Shown here in pieces: positions 52,504-61,914 of a DNA stretch of 64,000 nucleotides. Origin of the DNA: Anaerotruncus massiliensis (ex Togo et al. 2026) (GTDB lineage Bacteria; Bacillota; Clostridia; Oscillospirales; Ruminococcaceae); NCBI RefSeq assembly GCF_900199635.1, contig NZ_LT962687.1:156501-220500 (forward strand), in the 5' to 3' direction. The position numbers and the translations under genes were made by a program. Within the stretch, counting starts at the first letter, position 1. The number at the start of each line of letters is the position of its first letter. The notes under the pieces are model-generated. The model made no database searches and was not told the origin of the DNA. It saw nothing but the letters and a program-made list of their open reading frames with translations.

Positions 52504-53631
52504 ATGTTTAAGAAATTTTTGGCGGTAGTGCTTGCAATGGCAATGCTGGTTTCTCTCAGCGCATGCGCTACGAACAACGCGGCCCCCGAGTCAACGAATG
52601 AGGCGATTCCCGAGTCCGCAGCCGATTCTGCGGTCGAGCCCGCGGCCGAACCCGCCGCGGAAGGCAATGTCGGCTGGAACGGCAAGCCCGTGAAGGCCAA
52701 AGAGGATATCGTCATCGGCGTCTCCTGGAAAACGCAGCAGGAAGAGCGCTGGGTGAAGGAGCTCAACGTTATCAAGCAGGTCTGCAAGGACCAGGGCGTC
52801 GAGCTGATCTATCAGGTCGCTGAGAATGACGCGCAGAAGCAGGCCGGTCAGATCGAGAACCTGGTCGCGCAGGGGATCGACATCCTGATCGCACAGTGCA
52901 ATGAGCCCGGCGCCATCACCAACGCCATGAAGGCCGCCCACGACGAAGGCGTCCTGGTTTGCTACTACGAGCCGGTCATGGGCGACACCTACGCCGACTT
53001 CACCGGCGGCAACGACTTCTATGAGATCGGCCAGCTGATCACCAAGACGATCGGCGACATGAACATCACCGGCAATGTTGCGTACATCTACGGCGATTCC
53101 ACCGGCGGCACCGGCGTTGTGAAGTTCCAGGAAGGCATGCTCGACAGCATGAAGAACTGCGACGTGGAAGTCGTCGGCGAGCAGTGGACCACCAACTGGG
53201 ATCCCGCGACCGCCATGGGCTACGCGGAGAACTGGATCGCTGAGTACGGCGACAGCCTGACCGCGATCCTCTGCATGAACGACGGCATGGCTGGCGGCGC
53301 GATCCAGGCGCTGGAAGGCGCCGGGCTTGCGGGCAAGGTCCTCGTCTGCGGCCAGGACTGCGACCTGCTGGCCTGCCAGCGGATCGTCCAGGGCACCCAG
53401 GTCTCCACGGTTGCGAAAGCCGGCAGCGAGTATCCGCAGCTCTTCACCGAAGCCTGCATCCAGTACTACCTCGGCGAAAAGACCGCGGCTGATTTCGGCA
53501 CCGACGTGAACAGCGACGGCCAGACCATCCCGTTCATGAGCTATCCCGGCGTCGTCGTCACCAAGGACAACATCGACGAGACGGTCATCGCGGCCGGACT
53601 CTTCACGCACGAGGAAGTTTACGGAGAGTAA
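52504..53631 (+). CDS. Sugar ABC transporter substrate-binding lipoprotein (ribose/xylose type)
   Basis: 375 aa. Lipoprotein signal FKKFLAVVLAMAMLVSLSAC with lipobox Cys21, an Ala/Glu/Pro-rich linker, then a type I periplasmic-binding fold: DIVIGVSWKTQQEERWVKEL, IENLVAQGIDILIAQCNEPG, VAYIYGDSTGGTGVVKFQEG, ILCMNDGMAGGAIQALEGAG. Closest in layout to XylF/RbsB. It captures a sugar for the ATPase and permease encoded downstream. AAAGGAGA site. First gene of the operon. Confidence 0.92.
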   Translation: MFKKFLAVVLAMAMLVSLSACATNNAAPESTNEAIPESAADSAVEPAAEPAAEGNVGWNGKPVKAKEDIVIGVSWKTQQEERWVKELNVIKQVCKDQGVELIYQVAENDAQKQAGQIENLVAQGIDILIAQCNEPGAITNAMKAAHDEGVLVCYYEPVMGDTYADFTGGNDFYEIGQLITKTIGDMNITGNVAYIYGDSTGGTGVVKFQEGMLDSMKNCDVEVVGEQWTTNWDPATAMGYAENWIAEYGDSLTAILCMNDGMAGGAIQALEGAGLAGKVLVCGQDCDLLACQRIVQGTQVSTVAKAGSEYPQLFTEACIQYYLGEKTAADFGTDVNSDGQTIPFMSYPGVVVTKDNIDETVIAAGLFTHEEVYGE

Positions 53632-53635
53632 CCCT

Positions 53636-54493
53636 ATGAAATTTAAGAATCTGACAAGGGACCAGTTCATCCTGTCCAACTTTCCCTACATCGACTATTC
53701 CCTGGATTATGCGCTGGATTCCCTGCAGCGGCTGGGCGCCGGCAAGCTGGAGTTCTATGGCGCGGAGCCCCATTTCTGCATGGACGACATTACCAATGCG
53801 GACATGAAGGTGCTCAAGCGCAAGCTGGATGAGCGCGGTCTGAGCGTGGTCGAGCTTAACCCCGAAAACTGCGCCTACCCGACCAATCTCTCCTCCAAAA
53901 ACCCCGCCACCCGCCTGCGCACCTTCCGGTATTTTGAAAAGGCCATCCGCACGGCCGGCGTCATCGACGCGCCCTACGTGCTGGTGTTCCCGGGCTATGC
54001 AAACATGGACGAGAGCATCGACGACGTCTGGAACATCACCGTGGATTCGATGGGCAGGCTCGCGGAGATCGCAAAGACGGAAGGCGTGACGATCACCTAC
54101 GAGGCGACCACCAGGGATATCACCGTGATCACCGACCACAAGCGGATCATGAAGCTGATCAGCGACTGCGGCTCGGACAACATGGCGGTCACCATCGACC
54201 TGATGTGCCTGGCGCAGACCAACGAATCGGTGCAGGATGTCTACGACATCTGCGGCGCGGATAAGGTCGTTAACGTCCACTACACGGACGGCGGCCTGCT
54301 TCCCTCCGGGGCGTGGGAGCACCGGATCCCGGGCGAGGGCGAGCTGGATCTGGACGCCATGCTCAAGACGTTCGACGACAACCGCTACAAAGGGTACTTC
54401 GGAAACGAAGTCATGTGGACCACGGACCCGGCGGTCACCACGCCGGAACTCATCTGCGGCAAGCTGCAGAAGTGGTGGGACCAGCACTTTTAA
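53636..54493 (+). CDS. Sugar phosphate isomerase/epimerase family protein
   Basis: 285 aa, xylose-isomerase-like TIM barrel. LGAGKLEFYGAEPHFCMDDI, the metal-site Glu in VTITYEATTRDI, DLMCLAQTNESVQDVYDI, VVNVHYTDGGL (His) and YFGNEVMWTTDP (Glu) are seen. Only 4 bp after the lipoprotein stop, so it belongs to the transport operon. It isomerises or epimerises a sugar or keto-sugar; substrate unknown. Confidence 0.87.
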   Translation: MKFKNLTRDQFILSNFPYIDYSLDYALDSLQRLGAGKLEFYGAEPHFCMDDITNADMKVLKRKLDERGLSVVELNPENCAYPTNLSSKNPATRLRTFRYFEKAIRTAGVIDAPYVLVFPGYANMDESIDDVWNITVDSMGRLAEIAKTEGVTITYEATTRDITVITDHKRIMKLISDCGSDNMAVTIDLMCLAQTNESVQDVYDICGADKVVNVHYTDGGLLPSGAWEHRIPGEGELDLDAMLKTFDDNRYKGYFGNEVMWTTDPAVTTPELICGKLQKWWDQHF

Positions 54494-54532
54494 AACGGCA
54501 GCATTTCGCACGAATCACTGAACCGCAAGAAT

Positions 54533-54568
54533 TGTGGGGCTCCGCTCTTTTGCGGGTGGAGCCCCACA
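54533..54568 (+). terminator. Intra-operon hairpin
   Basis: TGTGGGGCTCC pairs with GGAGCCCCACA around 14 nt, with no T-tract. It probably protects the upstream lipoprotein and isomerase message, a common way to make more binding protein than ATPase. Confidence 0.6.
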
Positions 54569-54602
54569 AATCATCATGAAAGGAAGGGAGGGGCGCACAT
54601 AT

Positions 54603-56129
54603 ATGGAAGATTATGTCCTGCAGATGAATCACATCACAAAACTGTTCCCTGGAGTCAAGGCCCTGGACGACGTTACGTTTGACGTCCGGCGCGGGGAAGT
54701 CCATGCACTTGTAGGCGAAAATGGCGCAGGTAAGTCAACCCTTATGAAGGTCCTGAGCGGTGAGTATACCGATTATTCAGGCGAACTCATTCTGAATGGA
54801 GAAAAAGTCAGCTTCAAAGGCATCAAAGAGAGTGAAGCGGCCGGCATCGCAATCATCCACCAGGAGCTCGGCCTGATCCAAACCTTAACTGTATGTGAAA
54901 ATATTTTTTTGGGAGATGAGGTCTGCCAGAGCGGTCTCATCGACTGGGATTTCGAATATGACAGGGCAAAGGAACTGCTCGACGAGCTGAAACTGAAGGT
55001 GAACCCCAAGACGAGGGTCGGAAATCTGGGCATCGGGCAGCAGCAGCTTGTGGAGATCGCCAAGGCGCTCAACAAAAACTGCAAAATCCTCATCCTTGAC
55101 GAGCCGACGGCGCCGCTGCCGGAGGACGACTCCGAAAACCTCCTGGAGCTGGTCCGCGGCCTGCGGGATAAGGGGATGAGCATCATCTTCATCTCCCACA
55201 AGCTCGGCGAGGTCCTGAGCATCGCCGATACGGTCACAATCCTGCGCGACGGCCAGACGGTGGAAACCAGGCCGGCGAAGGAATATTCCCAGGACACGCT
55301 GATCAGCGGCATGGTCGGCCGCGAGCTCAAGACCCTTTTCGAGCCGCGCAGCTGCCCGATCGGGGAGGTGGCGCTGAAGGTTTCCGACTGGTCGGTATTC
55401 GACGGCATCAACAACAAATGGATCGTCCGGGACATCAACCTCGAGGTCCGCGAGGGCGAAGTCATCGGCCTGGCGGGAATGATCGGCGCGGGACGCACCG
55501 AGCTGGGGATGAGCATCTTCGGCGCGCTCGATGACGCCATCACCGGAAAGCTCGAATACAGGGGCAGGCAGAGGCAGCGCTTCAAGAATTCCAACGAGGC
55601 GATCAAGGCCGGCGTGTTCTATTCCTCGGAGGACCGCAAGCGCTACGGGCTTGTCCTGACCTCGGACATCGCCTATAACGCTTCGCTCTCCAGTCTTGAC
55701 AAGTACATCAACAACGGCCTTTTCATCAACCGCGACAAAGAGTACGGCAAAGTGAAAGAGATGGTCAAAAAGCTGCGGATCAAGACGCCGTCCATTCTCC
55801 AGAGGGCGGGCAACCTCTCGGGCGGAAACCAGCAGAAGGTCTGCCTGGCCAAGGCCCTCATGACGGAGCCGAAGGTCCTGATTCTGGACGAGGCGACCAG
55901 GGGCATCGACATCGGCGCCAAGACGGAGATCTACCAGCTGATCAACCAGATGGCGGCCCAGGGGATCGCGGTCATCATGATCTCCTCCGAGCTGCCGGAG
56001 ATCCTCGGGATAAGCGACCGCATCTACGTCATGCGGGAGGGCAGGATCAGCGCAGAATTTGATAATTCGGCGAGAAATATCACTCAGGAAGATGTGGCTT
56101 TGGCTGCAACGGGAGGCGTTACGACATGA
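54603..56129 (+). CDS. Sugar ABC transporter ATP-binding protein (two ABC domains)
   Basis: 508 aa. Domain 1: Walker A VGENGAGKST (residues 37-46), an unusual signature LGIGQQQLVEIAKAL, Walker B ILILDEPTAPLP. Domain 2: degenerate P-loop GLAGMIGAGRTELGM, SSEDRKRYGL, LSGGNQQKVCLAKAL, LILDEATRGID. The XylG/RbsA/MglA architecture powers the permease. GGGAGGGG precedes ATG 54603; the longer ORF start is in the hairpin. Confidence 0.94.
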   Translation: MEDYVLQMNHITKLFPGVKALDDVTFDVRRGEVHALVGENGAGKSTLMKVLSGEYTDYSGELILNGEKVSFKGIKESEAAGIAIIHQELGLIQTLTVCENIFLGDEVCQSGLIDWDFEYDRAKELLDELKLKVNPKTRVGNLGIGQQQLVEIAKALNKNCKILILDEPTAPLPEDDSENLLELVRGLRDKGMSIIFISHKLGEVLSIADTVTILRDGQTVETRPAKEYSQDTLISGMVGRELKTLFEPRSCPIGEVALKVSDWSVFDGINNKWIVRDINLEVREGEVIGLAGMIGAGRTELGMSIFGALDDAITGKLEYRGRQRQRFKNSNEAIKAGVFYSSEDRKRYGLVLTSDIAYNASLSSLDKYINNGLFINRDKEYGKVKEMVKKLRIKTPSILQRAGNLSGGNQQKVCLAKALMTEPKVLILDEATRGIDIGAKTEIYQLINQMAAQGIAVIMISSELPEILGISDRIYVMREGRISAEFDNSARNITQEDVALAATGGVTT

Positions 56130-57310
56130 CGAAAACCAAGAAAAAAGTCGACTTGTTTGCCCTGTTTTACCAGAACAGCCTGGTTCTGGAGGCAATCGTT
56201 ATCTTCGGGCTCTTTCAGATCTTTACGGGCGGCATGTTCTTGACTGTCCGCAACCTGTCGAACCTTCTGATGCAGGGTGCGACATGCTCGATCATCGCCA
56301 TCACCATGTGCCTGGTCATCATCACGGGCAACGCGGACCTTTCCGCGGGCCGTTACCTCGGCATGCTCGCGATGGTCGCGGCGCTGATCCAGGTCAACTA
56401 CGGCTCGGTGCCGTCGATCGTGGTGGTCCTGATCGTCTTTGCGATCGCGATCATCACCGGCCTGTGGCACGGCTTCTGGGTCGGCTACATGAAGCTGCCG
56501 GCGTTCATCATCACCCTGGCCACCCAGCTGGTCTTCCTCGGGATCAACCAGTATATCAGCGACGGGCGCATGGTCGGCCCGGTCAAGGGGATCATCGCGG
56601 AGATGGGCAACGGCTACATGCCCTCGATCAGCGGGACGCACAATGACACCACGCTGATTCTGGGCGCCCTGATCATCATCGCCTACATCGCCTTTACGGT
56701 GGCGAAGGAAAAGAAGAGCATCAAGCAGGGCCTCAGCGAGAAAAACTGGATGAAGCTCGTTCCCAAGATGGCGCTCATCGCGATCCTCGCGGCGGTCGTC
56801 ACGGTCATCCTCTACAGCTACAAGGGCTTTGCCTATGCGATGATCATCCTGTTTGTGCTGACGATCATCGTTTCGTACGTCAGCAACAACACCAAGTTCG
56901 GCCGGTACGTCTACGCGATCGGCGGCAACAAGGACGCGGCGGCCCTCTCCGGCATCAACGTCTCCAAGGAGCTCTTAAAGCTCTATGTCCTCCATGCGGT
57001 CGTGGTTGCGACGGCGGCCCTCGTATATGTGGGGCGTTTGAGCGCGGCGACCACCGCGGGCGGCAATGGGTATGAGTTCACCGCCATCACGGGCTGCGTG
57101 GTCGGCGGCACCGCAATCACGGGCGGACGCGGCACCGTGGCCGGCGCCGTCGCCGGCACGCTGATCATGGCGGCGCTCGACAACGGCATGAGCCTGATGA
57201 ACCTTGACCCGGCGTTCCAGTACATTGTCCGCGGCGGCGTTCTGCTGTTTGCAATCGCCCTCGACGCCTATGCAAGCAACAGGAAGGCCAGGACCGTTCA
57301 GGCAGTTTAA
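56126..57310 (+). CDS. Sugar ABC transporter permease (XylH/RbsC type)
   Basis: 394 aa, about 10-12 helices. GATCSIIAITMCLVIITGNA plus DLSAGRYLGMLAMVAA is the family core, and YAIGGNKDAAALSGINVSKE is the EAA-like loop contacting the ATPase. The extra central loop (KEKKSIKQGLSEKNW) is typical of XylH. ATGA overlap with the ATPase gene. Confidence 0.93.
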   Translation: MTKTKKKVDLFALFYQNSLVLEAIVIFGLFQIFTGGMFLTVRNLSNLLMQGATCSIIAITMCLVIITGNADLSAGRYLGMLAMVAALIQVNYGSVPSIVVVLIVFAIAIITGLWHGFWVGYMKLPAFIITLATQLVFLGINQYISDGRMVGPVKGIIAEMGNGYMPSISGTHNDTTLILGALIIIAYIAFTVAKEKKSIKQGLSEKNWMKLVPKMALIAILAAVVTVILYSYKGFAYAMIILFVLTIIVSYVSNNTKFGRYVYAIGGNKDAAALSGINVSKELLKLYVLHAVVVATAALVYVGRLSAATTAGGNGYEFTAITGCVVGGTAITGGRGTVAGAVAGTLIMAALDNGMSLMNLDPAFQYIVRGGVLLFAIALDAYASNRKARTVQAV

Positions 57311-57330
57311 TCGTACAGGAGAGATATGAT

Positions 57331-58446
57331 ATGCAAAACAGTAAGATTCGGGATATCAAAGTGCATCTTGTATCCAAGCCGATTTCAGGCGGCTTTGCGG
57401 ATGCGACAAGAAAGGTCGAGACCGTCGGCTTCACAATCGTCCGCATTACGACGGACGACGGAATCGAGGGCTTTGGCGTAACCTACCACGAGGTCGGCGG
57501 CGAGGCCACCAAGCTGATGATCGAAAAGAACATCAAGCCCAAGCTGATCGGCAGGGACCCGTTTGAGACGGAGGTCATCTGGAACGAACTCGTAGCCTAC
57601 CTCCGCGGCGTGGGCCGCAAAGGCCTGATGTTCTGCGCCCTCTCGGCGATCGACATCGCGCTGTGGGACCTCAAGGGCAAGATCCTCAACATGCCTCTTT
57701 ATAAGATGTTCGGCGGCACCGAGACCAAAATTCCCGTTTACGGGAGCGGCGGGTGGACCTCCTACTCGGACGAGGAGCTCGTGGAAGAGATGGTCAATCT
57801 GGTCAAGGCCGACGGATACTCGAAGATCAAATTCAAAGTCGGCGTGGAAGGCGGGCACAACACCAACCGCGACCTGGAGCGGGTCCGCAAGGTGCGCGAG
57901 GCCGTGGGGCCGGAGATCGGCATCATGCTGGACGCGAACAACTGCTGGGACGCGGCGACGGGCGCGCGGTTCGCCAACCGGGTCAAGGACTACGACGTCA
58001 TGTTCCTCGAGGAGCCGGTCTTTGCCGACGACATCCCGGGCCTCATCAAATTTAAGAACTCCACCGACCTCCCGCTCGCGACCGGCGAGCAGGAATATAC
58101 CAAGTATGGGGCGAGGGACCTGCTCGTCAACGGCTGCGCGGACATCGTGCAGCTGGACGGGACCCGCGCGGGCGGATTTACCGAGATGCTGAAAATCGGC
58201 GCGCTCACCCAGGCGTTCAACGTGAAGTTCGCCCCGCACGCGATGGAAAACATCCACATCCACCTGGTCAGCGCGTTCGGCAACGCGCCCTTCCTCGAGA
58301 GGCTCAAGCTGTTCGAGGGGATCACGGCCGACACCTATCTCGACGCGCCGAAGCCGGACCACGGCTTCATGACGATTCCCGACCTTCCGGGTCTGGGCCT
58401 GAAGCTCAACATGGACTTCATCAACGAGTATGATGAGAAAATCTGA
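57331..58446 (+). CDS. Mandelate racemase/muconate lactonizing family dehydratase (enolase superfamily)
   Basis: 371 aa. Capping domain N-terminal, then the barrel with a KIKFKVGVEGG Lys pair, metal ligands in IGIMLDANNCWD, FLEEPVF and ATGEQEY, an Asp in VQLDGTRAGG and His in FAPHAMENIHIH. The Lys-x-Lys and His-Asp dyad place it in the mandelate racemase subgroup, most members of which dehydrate sugar acids to 2-keto-3-deoxy acids. 21 bp after the permease. This is the strongest clue that the pathway goes through an aldonic or uronic acid. Confidence 0.9.
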   Translation: MQNSKIRDIKVHLVSKPISGGFADATRKVETVGFTIVRITTDDGIEGFGVTYHEVGGEATKLMIEKNIKPKLIGRDPFETEVIWNELVAYLRGVGRKGLMFCALSAIDIALWDLKGKILNMPLYKMFGGTETKIPVYGSGGWTSYSDEELVEEMVNLVKADGYSKIKFKVGVEGGHNTNRDLERVRKVREAVGPEIGIMLDANNCWDAATGARFANRVKDYDVMFLEEPVFADDIPGLIKFKNSTDLPLATGEQEYTKYGARDLLVNGCADIVQLDGTRAGGFTEMLKIGALTQAFNVKFAPHAMENIHIHLVSAFGNAPFLERLKLFEGITADTYLDAPKPDHGFMTIPDLPGLGLKLNMDFINEYDEKI

Positions 58447-58505
58447 CGCCTGATTGCAAAATCGGGCGCGCACAAAATAGCCGGTCCTCCCGCAGGGCGG
58501 AAAAA

Positions 58506-58545
58506 CGCACCGATGGCGACGGCCCGAGCCGTCGTCATCGGTGCG
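58506..58545. terminator. Terminator between convergent dehydratase and ROK genes
   Basis: An 18-bp stem (CGCACCGATGGCGACGGC pairing with GCCGTCGTCATCGGTGCG, one G-T pair), loop CCGA; no strong T-tract. Confidence 0.65.
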
Positions 58546-58676
58546 GCGGGAAAAGTTCCGGCGTTTCAAGCGGCGGGGGATTCCGGTTGCGGAATCACGG
58601 TCCCGGTGTTGCGGTGACGTTGTCAATGAAATGTTTCGGTATTTCACTTGACAGCGTCATCTCTCTTCCGGGGCGG

Positions 58677-59681
58677 TCAATGGTAGGGGTTGTTTAACGC
58701 GATCCGGAAGAGCCCGTTCTGGTAGTACTGGTTATAGTTGGATACATACAGCAGCTCGGGCAGGTGCTGCTCCGGGATAAAGTGCTTGCAGCGGTCGAGG
58801 ATCGGCCCGCACATGTCCGCGCTGAGGTTTTCCCCCGTGAGGACGCAGGTCTCGGGGTTCAGGATGGCGCAGTAGGAGCTGACCACCTGCGCGGTGCTTT
58901 TGACGATGGATTCCGGCCCCTGGTTCACGAGGTCGTAGATGTTGCCGTCCTGGTAGGGCAGGAAGACCACCTCCCCCGCAAAATTGCTCTTGCCGAGATA
59001 GATCTTGCCGTCGATGATGATCCCGGAGCCGGGGCCGCTGCCCTCAAAGAAGGAGACGACGACGAGCGCGGTGGGGGCGTGGCCATGCTCCCGTCTGGCG
59101 TCGTAAAGGCCGTAGGCGATGGCGTTCATGTTGTTTTCCATGAGAAACTCGCAGGGAAACCGCTCGCTGAGCTTCCCGGTCAGGTCGCAGCCGTTCAGGC
59201 CCGTCATGGTGCAGGAGTGGATGTGGTTGTTGTCGTAATAGCCGGGGATTCCGATGCTGACCTTTTTGATGCCGGGGTCCTTTTCGAGCAGAGAGCCGAG
59301 CAGCTCCTCGAAGCTTTCGTAGGTCACGTCCTCCAGCCACACCTGGTTCTGCTCGACCGAGTTGCCGAGCAGGTCGAACACCGAATAGAACAGGTAGCGC
59401 TGGCTCCCGGCGGACGAGGGGAAGACGCAGCAGATGTGGGCGTAATCCCGGTTGTATGCGTATTTGGCGGCGGGGCGGCCGATCGTCGAGGAGACGTTGC
59501 CGATGGCCACGATCTCCCCGGCCTCGCAGAGCATGTTGAGGATGCTGTTCGTGGTGGCGATGCTGAGCCCCGTGGCCTGGGCGACGGAATGCTTCGTGAA
59601 CTCCACGGAGCTGTGGATGACGTCGCGGACCAGGGCGATGTTGTGCTCCTTCACCTGATTGACGGTACTGACTTTACTCAT
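58677..59681 (-). CDS. ROK family transcriptional repressor
   Basis: 334 aa. N-terminal winged helix (VNQVKEHNIALVRDVIHSSV, HSVAQATGLSIATTNSILNM) and a ROK domain (KVSIGIPGYYDNNHIHSC, FLMENNMNAIAYGLYDARRE, GSGPGSGIIIDGKIYLGKSN), but the usual zinc CxCGxxGC motif is not seen and the domain is short; a sensor rather than an active kinase is likely. ATG 59681 has GAAGGTGA upstream; the longer ORF runs through its own promoter. Divergent from the dehydrogenase operon, which it probably represses. Confidence 0.85.
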   Translation of the reverse strand: MSKVSTVNQVKEHNIALVRDVIHSSVEFTKHSVAQATGLSIATTNSILNMLCEAGEIVAIGNVSSTIGRPAAKYAYNRDYAHICCVFPSSAGSQRYLFYSVFDLLGNSVEQNQVWLEDVTYESFEELLGSLLEKDPGIKKVSIGIPGYYDNNHIHSCTMTGLNGCDLTGKLSERFPCEFLMENNMNAIAYGLYDARREHGHAPTALVVVSFFEGSGPGSGIIIDGKIYLGKSNFAGEVVFLPYQDGNIYDLVNQGPESIVKSTAQVVSSYCAILNPETCVLTGENLSADMCGPILDRCKHFIPEQHLPELLYVSNYNQYYQNGLFRIALNNPYH

Positions 59682-59710
59682 ATCATTCACCTTCGCGATT
59701 ATTCTAGATA

Positions 59711-59732
59711 TTATTATAAGACAAAATAATAA
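59711..59732. promoter_or_regulatory. Putative ROK operator
   Basis: Inverted repeat TTATTAT (59711-59717), 8 nt, ATAATAA (59726-59732), lying across the -10 and spacer of the ROK promoter in the divergent spacer. Confidence 0.55.
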
Positions 59733-59741
59733 GTATTGCAA
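59713..59741 (-). promoter_or_regulatory. Promoter of the ROK repressor gene
   Basis: Minus strand TTGCAA (59741-59736), 17-nt spacer, TATAAT (59718-59713). Confidence 0.8.
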
Positions 59742-59815
59742 GAGAAACCGACCAGGAAAACAAACTGTTAATGCAGTTTCGTCATAAGTCCCAGGAAGAC
59801 ATAGGAGGTAAAGAA

Positions 59816-60907
59816 ATGAAAGCAGTTGCAAAAACAGCGTACGGACCGTTCCATCTGGAGTACACGGACGTCCCCAACCCGGTGTGCGGCGACAACGACA
59901 TCGTCCTCAAGGTGAAGGCGGCGGGCATCTGCGGCTCGGATATGCCGCTCCTGTACGGCCCGGATGAGGCGAAATACAAAAACTACACCTACCCGATGGT
60001 CATCGGGCATGAATTCGCGGGCGAGGTCTATGAGGTGGGCAGGAACGTCACCGGCTGGAAGGTCGGCGACCGGGTGGTTTCGGACAACACCGGCTACGTG
60101 TGCGGCCACTGCCCGGCCTGCGAGACGGGCAATTTCCTGCTCTGCCCCGAGCGCAAGGGCATCGGCGGCGACATGGACGGCGGCATGGCCGAGTACGTGC
60201 GGATTCCGGGGGTCGTCCTCCAGCGGGACCCCGCCAGCATCCGCCGGATTCCCGACAACATGCCGTTTGAGCACGCGGCGGTCATGGACCCCATCTGCAA
60301 CGCGTACAAAGCCATCGTACAGGAGGCGAAGGTCCTTCCGGGCGACAACGTGGTGATCTACGGCAACGGCCCGCTGGGGCTGTTCAGCGTGCTGATCGCC
60401 CGGCTGATCAACGCGGCGCGGATCATCGTGATCGGCACCAGAAGGAGCGCCCCCACGAGGAACCCGATCTGCGAGGAGCTGGGCGCCACCGACATCCTGA
60501 TGGCGGACGACCCGGATGTCGTCAGGAAGGTGAAGGAGATCTGTGGGGAAGACGGGGTCGCGGCCGTGATCAACTGCGCGTCGCGTTCCGCCAACATCCT
60601 GCCGGAGGCGGTGCGGATGCTGCGTCCGGGCGGCGCGTTCATCATGGTGGGCTACACCCGGACGGCGGTCTCCTATGAGGAGGACCCCGCGGACCTGATG
60701 GGCCACAAGGGCGTCACCTTCATCGGGCACATGGGCTATGACCACACCTCCTGGCGGAACACGCTGGCCCTCTACCGCGAAGGGCGGATCAACATGGACC
60801 CGATCGTGACCCACAAGCTGCCGCTCTCCAAATGGAGGGAGGGCTTTGAGATGTTCACCAACCGGGAGGCGGCGAAGGTCGTCCTGGTTCCTGAGCTGGA
60901 CCAGTAA
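59816..60907 (+). CDS. Zinc-dependent medium-chain dehydrogenase
   Basis: 363 aa. Catalytic zinc: AAGICGSDM (Cys) and GHEFAGEVYEVG (His, Glu). Structural zinc: CGHCPACETGNFLLC. NAD(P) fold VVIYGNGPLGLFSVLIARLI with GNGPLG. Closest to sorbitol/threonine/galactitol-type dehydrogenases; oxidises a sugar, polyol or hydroxy acid. AGGAGGT about 6 nt upstream. First gene of the second operon. Confidence 0.92.
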   Translation: MKAVAKTAYGPFHLEYTDVPNPVCGDNDIVLKVKAAGICGSDMPLLYGPDEAKYKNYTYPMVIGHEFAGEVYEVGRNVTGWKVGDRVVSDNTGYVCGHCPACETGNFLLCPERKGIGGDMDGGMAEYVRIPGVVLQRDPASIRRIPDNMPFEHAAVMDPICNAYKAIVQEAKVLPGDNVVIYGNGPLGLFSVLIARLINAARIIVIGTRRSAPTRNPICEELGATDILMADDPDVVRKVKEICGEDGVAAVINCASRSANILPEAVRMLRPGGAFIMVGYTRTAVSYEEDPADLMGHKGVTFIGHMGYDHTSWRNTLALYREGRINMDPIVTHKLPLSKWREGFEMFTNREAAKVVLVPELDQ

Positions 60908-60918
60908 AAGGGAACGGA

Positions 60919-61809
60919 ATGATGAAACAGTTTGAAGGAATCTATCCGGCGATCATCACCCCGATCGATGAAAATGAGGAGATCAATGAAAAGGCCCTGG
61001 CGCAGGTGATCGAAAAGACCATTGGGCAGGGGGTGTCGGGCTTCTACGTCAGCGGCAGCACCGGCGAATCCTTCCTATTGCGGGATGAGCAGCGGGTGCA
61101 GCTGATCAAAGCCGTCTGCGCGATCGTGGACGGAAGGTGCGACGTCATTGCGAACATCGGGACCTTCTCGACCCGTGCCAGCATCAAGATGGCGAACGCG
61201 GCGGCGGAATGCGGCGTAACGGCGATCTCCGCGGTCCCGCCCTTTTATTTCTCCTACTCCAAGCGGGAGATCGTGCAGTACTATTTTGACATCGCGGAGG
61301 CCTCCGGTATGCCGGTGATCCTCTACAACATCCCCAAAATGAGCGGCGTCTCCTTCGGGACGGAGGAATTGGTCGAGCTGCTCGCGCACGACGGGATCGT
61401 CGGCGTCAAGCAGACGACCATGGACCTCATGCAGACGGAGGCGCTGGTAAGGACCTGCCGGGACAAGGCCGTGTTCAACGGGCATGACGAAATCCTGCTT
61501 CCGGCGCTTTCTGTCGGCGTCAGGGCGTCGATCGGCAGCACCTTCTCGATCATGGCCGACGTGTTCGTCCAGCTGAAAAAGGCGTTTGACGCGGGGGACA
61601 TGGAGCGGGCGAGGTACCTTCAGGGCAAGGGCAACGGGATGATCAGGACCCTTCTCGAAATCGGGATCTTCCCCGCCATCAAGGGCGTGCTCAAGCTCCA
61701 GGGGATCGACTGCGGCAACTGCATCAAGCCGTTCCAGCCGCTGAGGCCCGAAGACTATCAAAAACTCGAGAAGGCGCTCGTGGATCTGTACGACGGGGGG
61801 ATCGCCTGA
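60919..61809 (+). CDS. DapA/NanA family aldolase
   Basis: 296 aa TIM barrel. GFYVSGSTGESFLL (pyruvate carboxylate-binding GSTGE), PVILYNIPKMSGV (catalytic Tyr) and DGIVGVKQTTMDL (Schiff-base Lys). Members cleave or form 2-keto acids from pyruvate and an aldehyde: N-acetylneuraminate lyase, 2-keto-3-deoxy-sugar-acid aldolases, DHDPS. Beside a sugar-acid dehydratase, a 2-keto-3-deoxy acid aldolase role is most likely. Starts ATGATG, 11 bp after the dehydrogenase. Confidence 0.9.
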   Translation: MMKQFEGIYPAIITPIDENEEINEKALAQVIEKTIGQGVSGFYVSGSTGESFLLRDEQRVQLIKAVCAIVDGRCDVIANIGTFSTRASIKMANAAAECGVTAISAVPPFYFSYSKREIVQYYFDIAEASGMPVILYNIPKMSGVSFGTEELVELLAHDGIVGVKQTTMDLMQTEALVRTCRDKAVFNGHDEILLPALSVGVRASIGSTFSIMADVFVQLKKAFDAGDMERARYLQGKGNGMIRTLLEIGIFPAIKGVLKLQGIDCGNCIKPFQPLRPEDYQKLEKALVDLYDGGIA

Positions 61810-61830
61810 CCCGAAGCCCCCGCAGCACCG

Positions 61831-61869
61831 GCCGGCCCGGAGCAGCCCGTCAACGGCTGCCGGGCCGGC
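61831..61869 (+). terminator. Hairpin between aldolase and aldo/keto reductase genes
   Basis: GCCGGCCCGG-A-GCAGCC pairs with GGCTGC-CGGGCCGGC with one bulged A. No T-tract; likely partial terminator or stabiliser within the operon. Confidence 0.5.
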
Positions 61870-61914
61870 TGGCAGCGCTTTCGATGATGAATTCGTATCG
61901 ATAGGAGCCGCAAA

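Noticed and set aside
52470-53679. Minus-strand ORFs opposite the sugar-binding lipoprotein
   Set aside because: Shadow frames with Val/Asp/Leu/His-rich composition; the plus strand encodes a clear lipoprotein.
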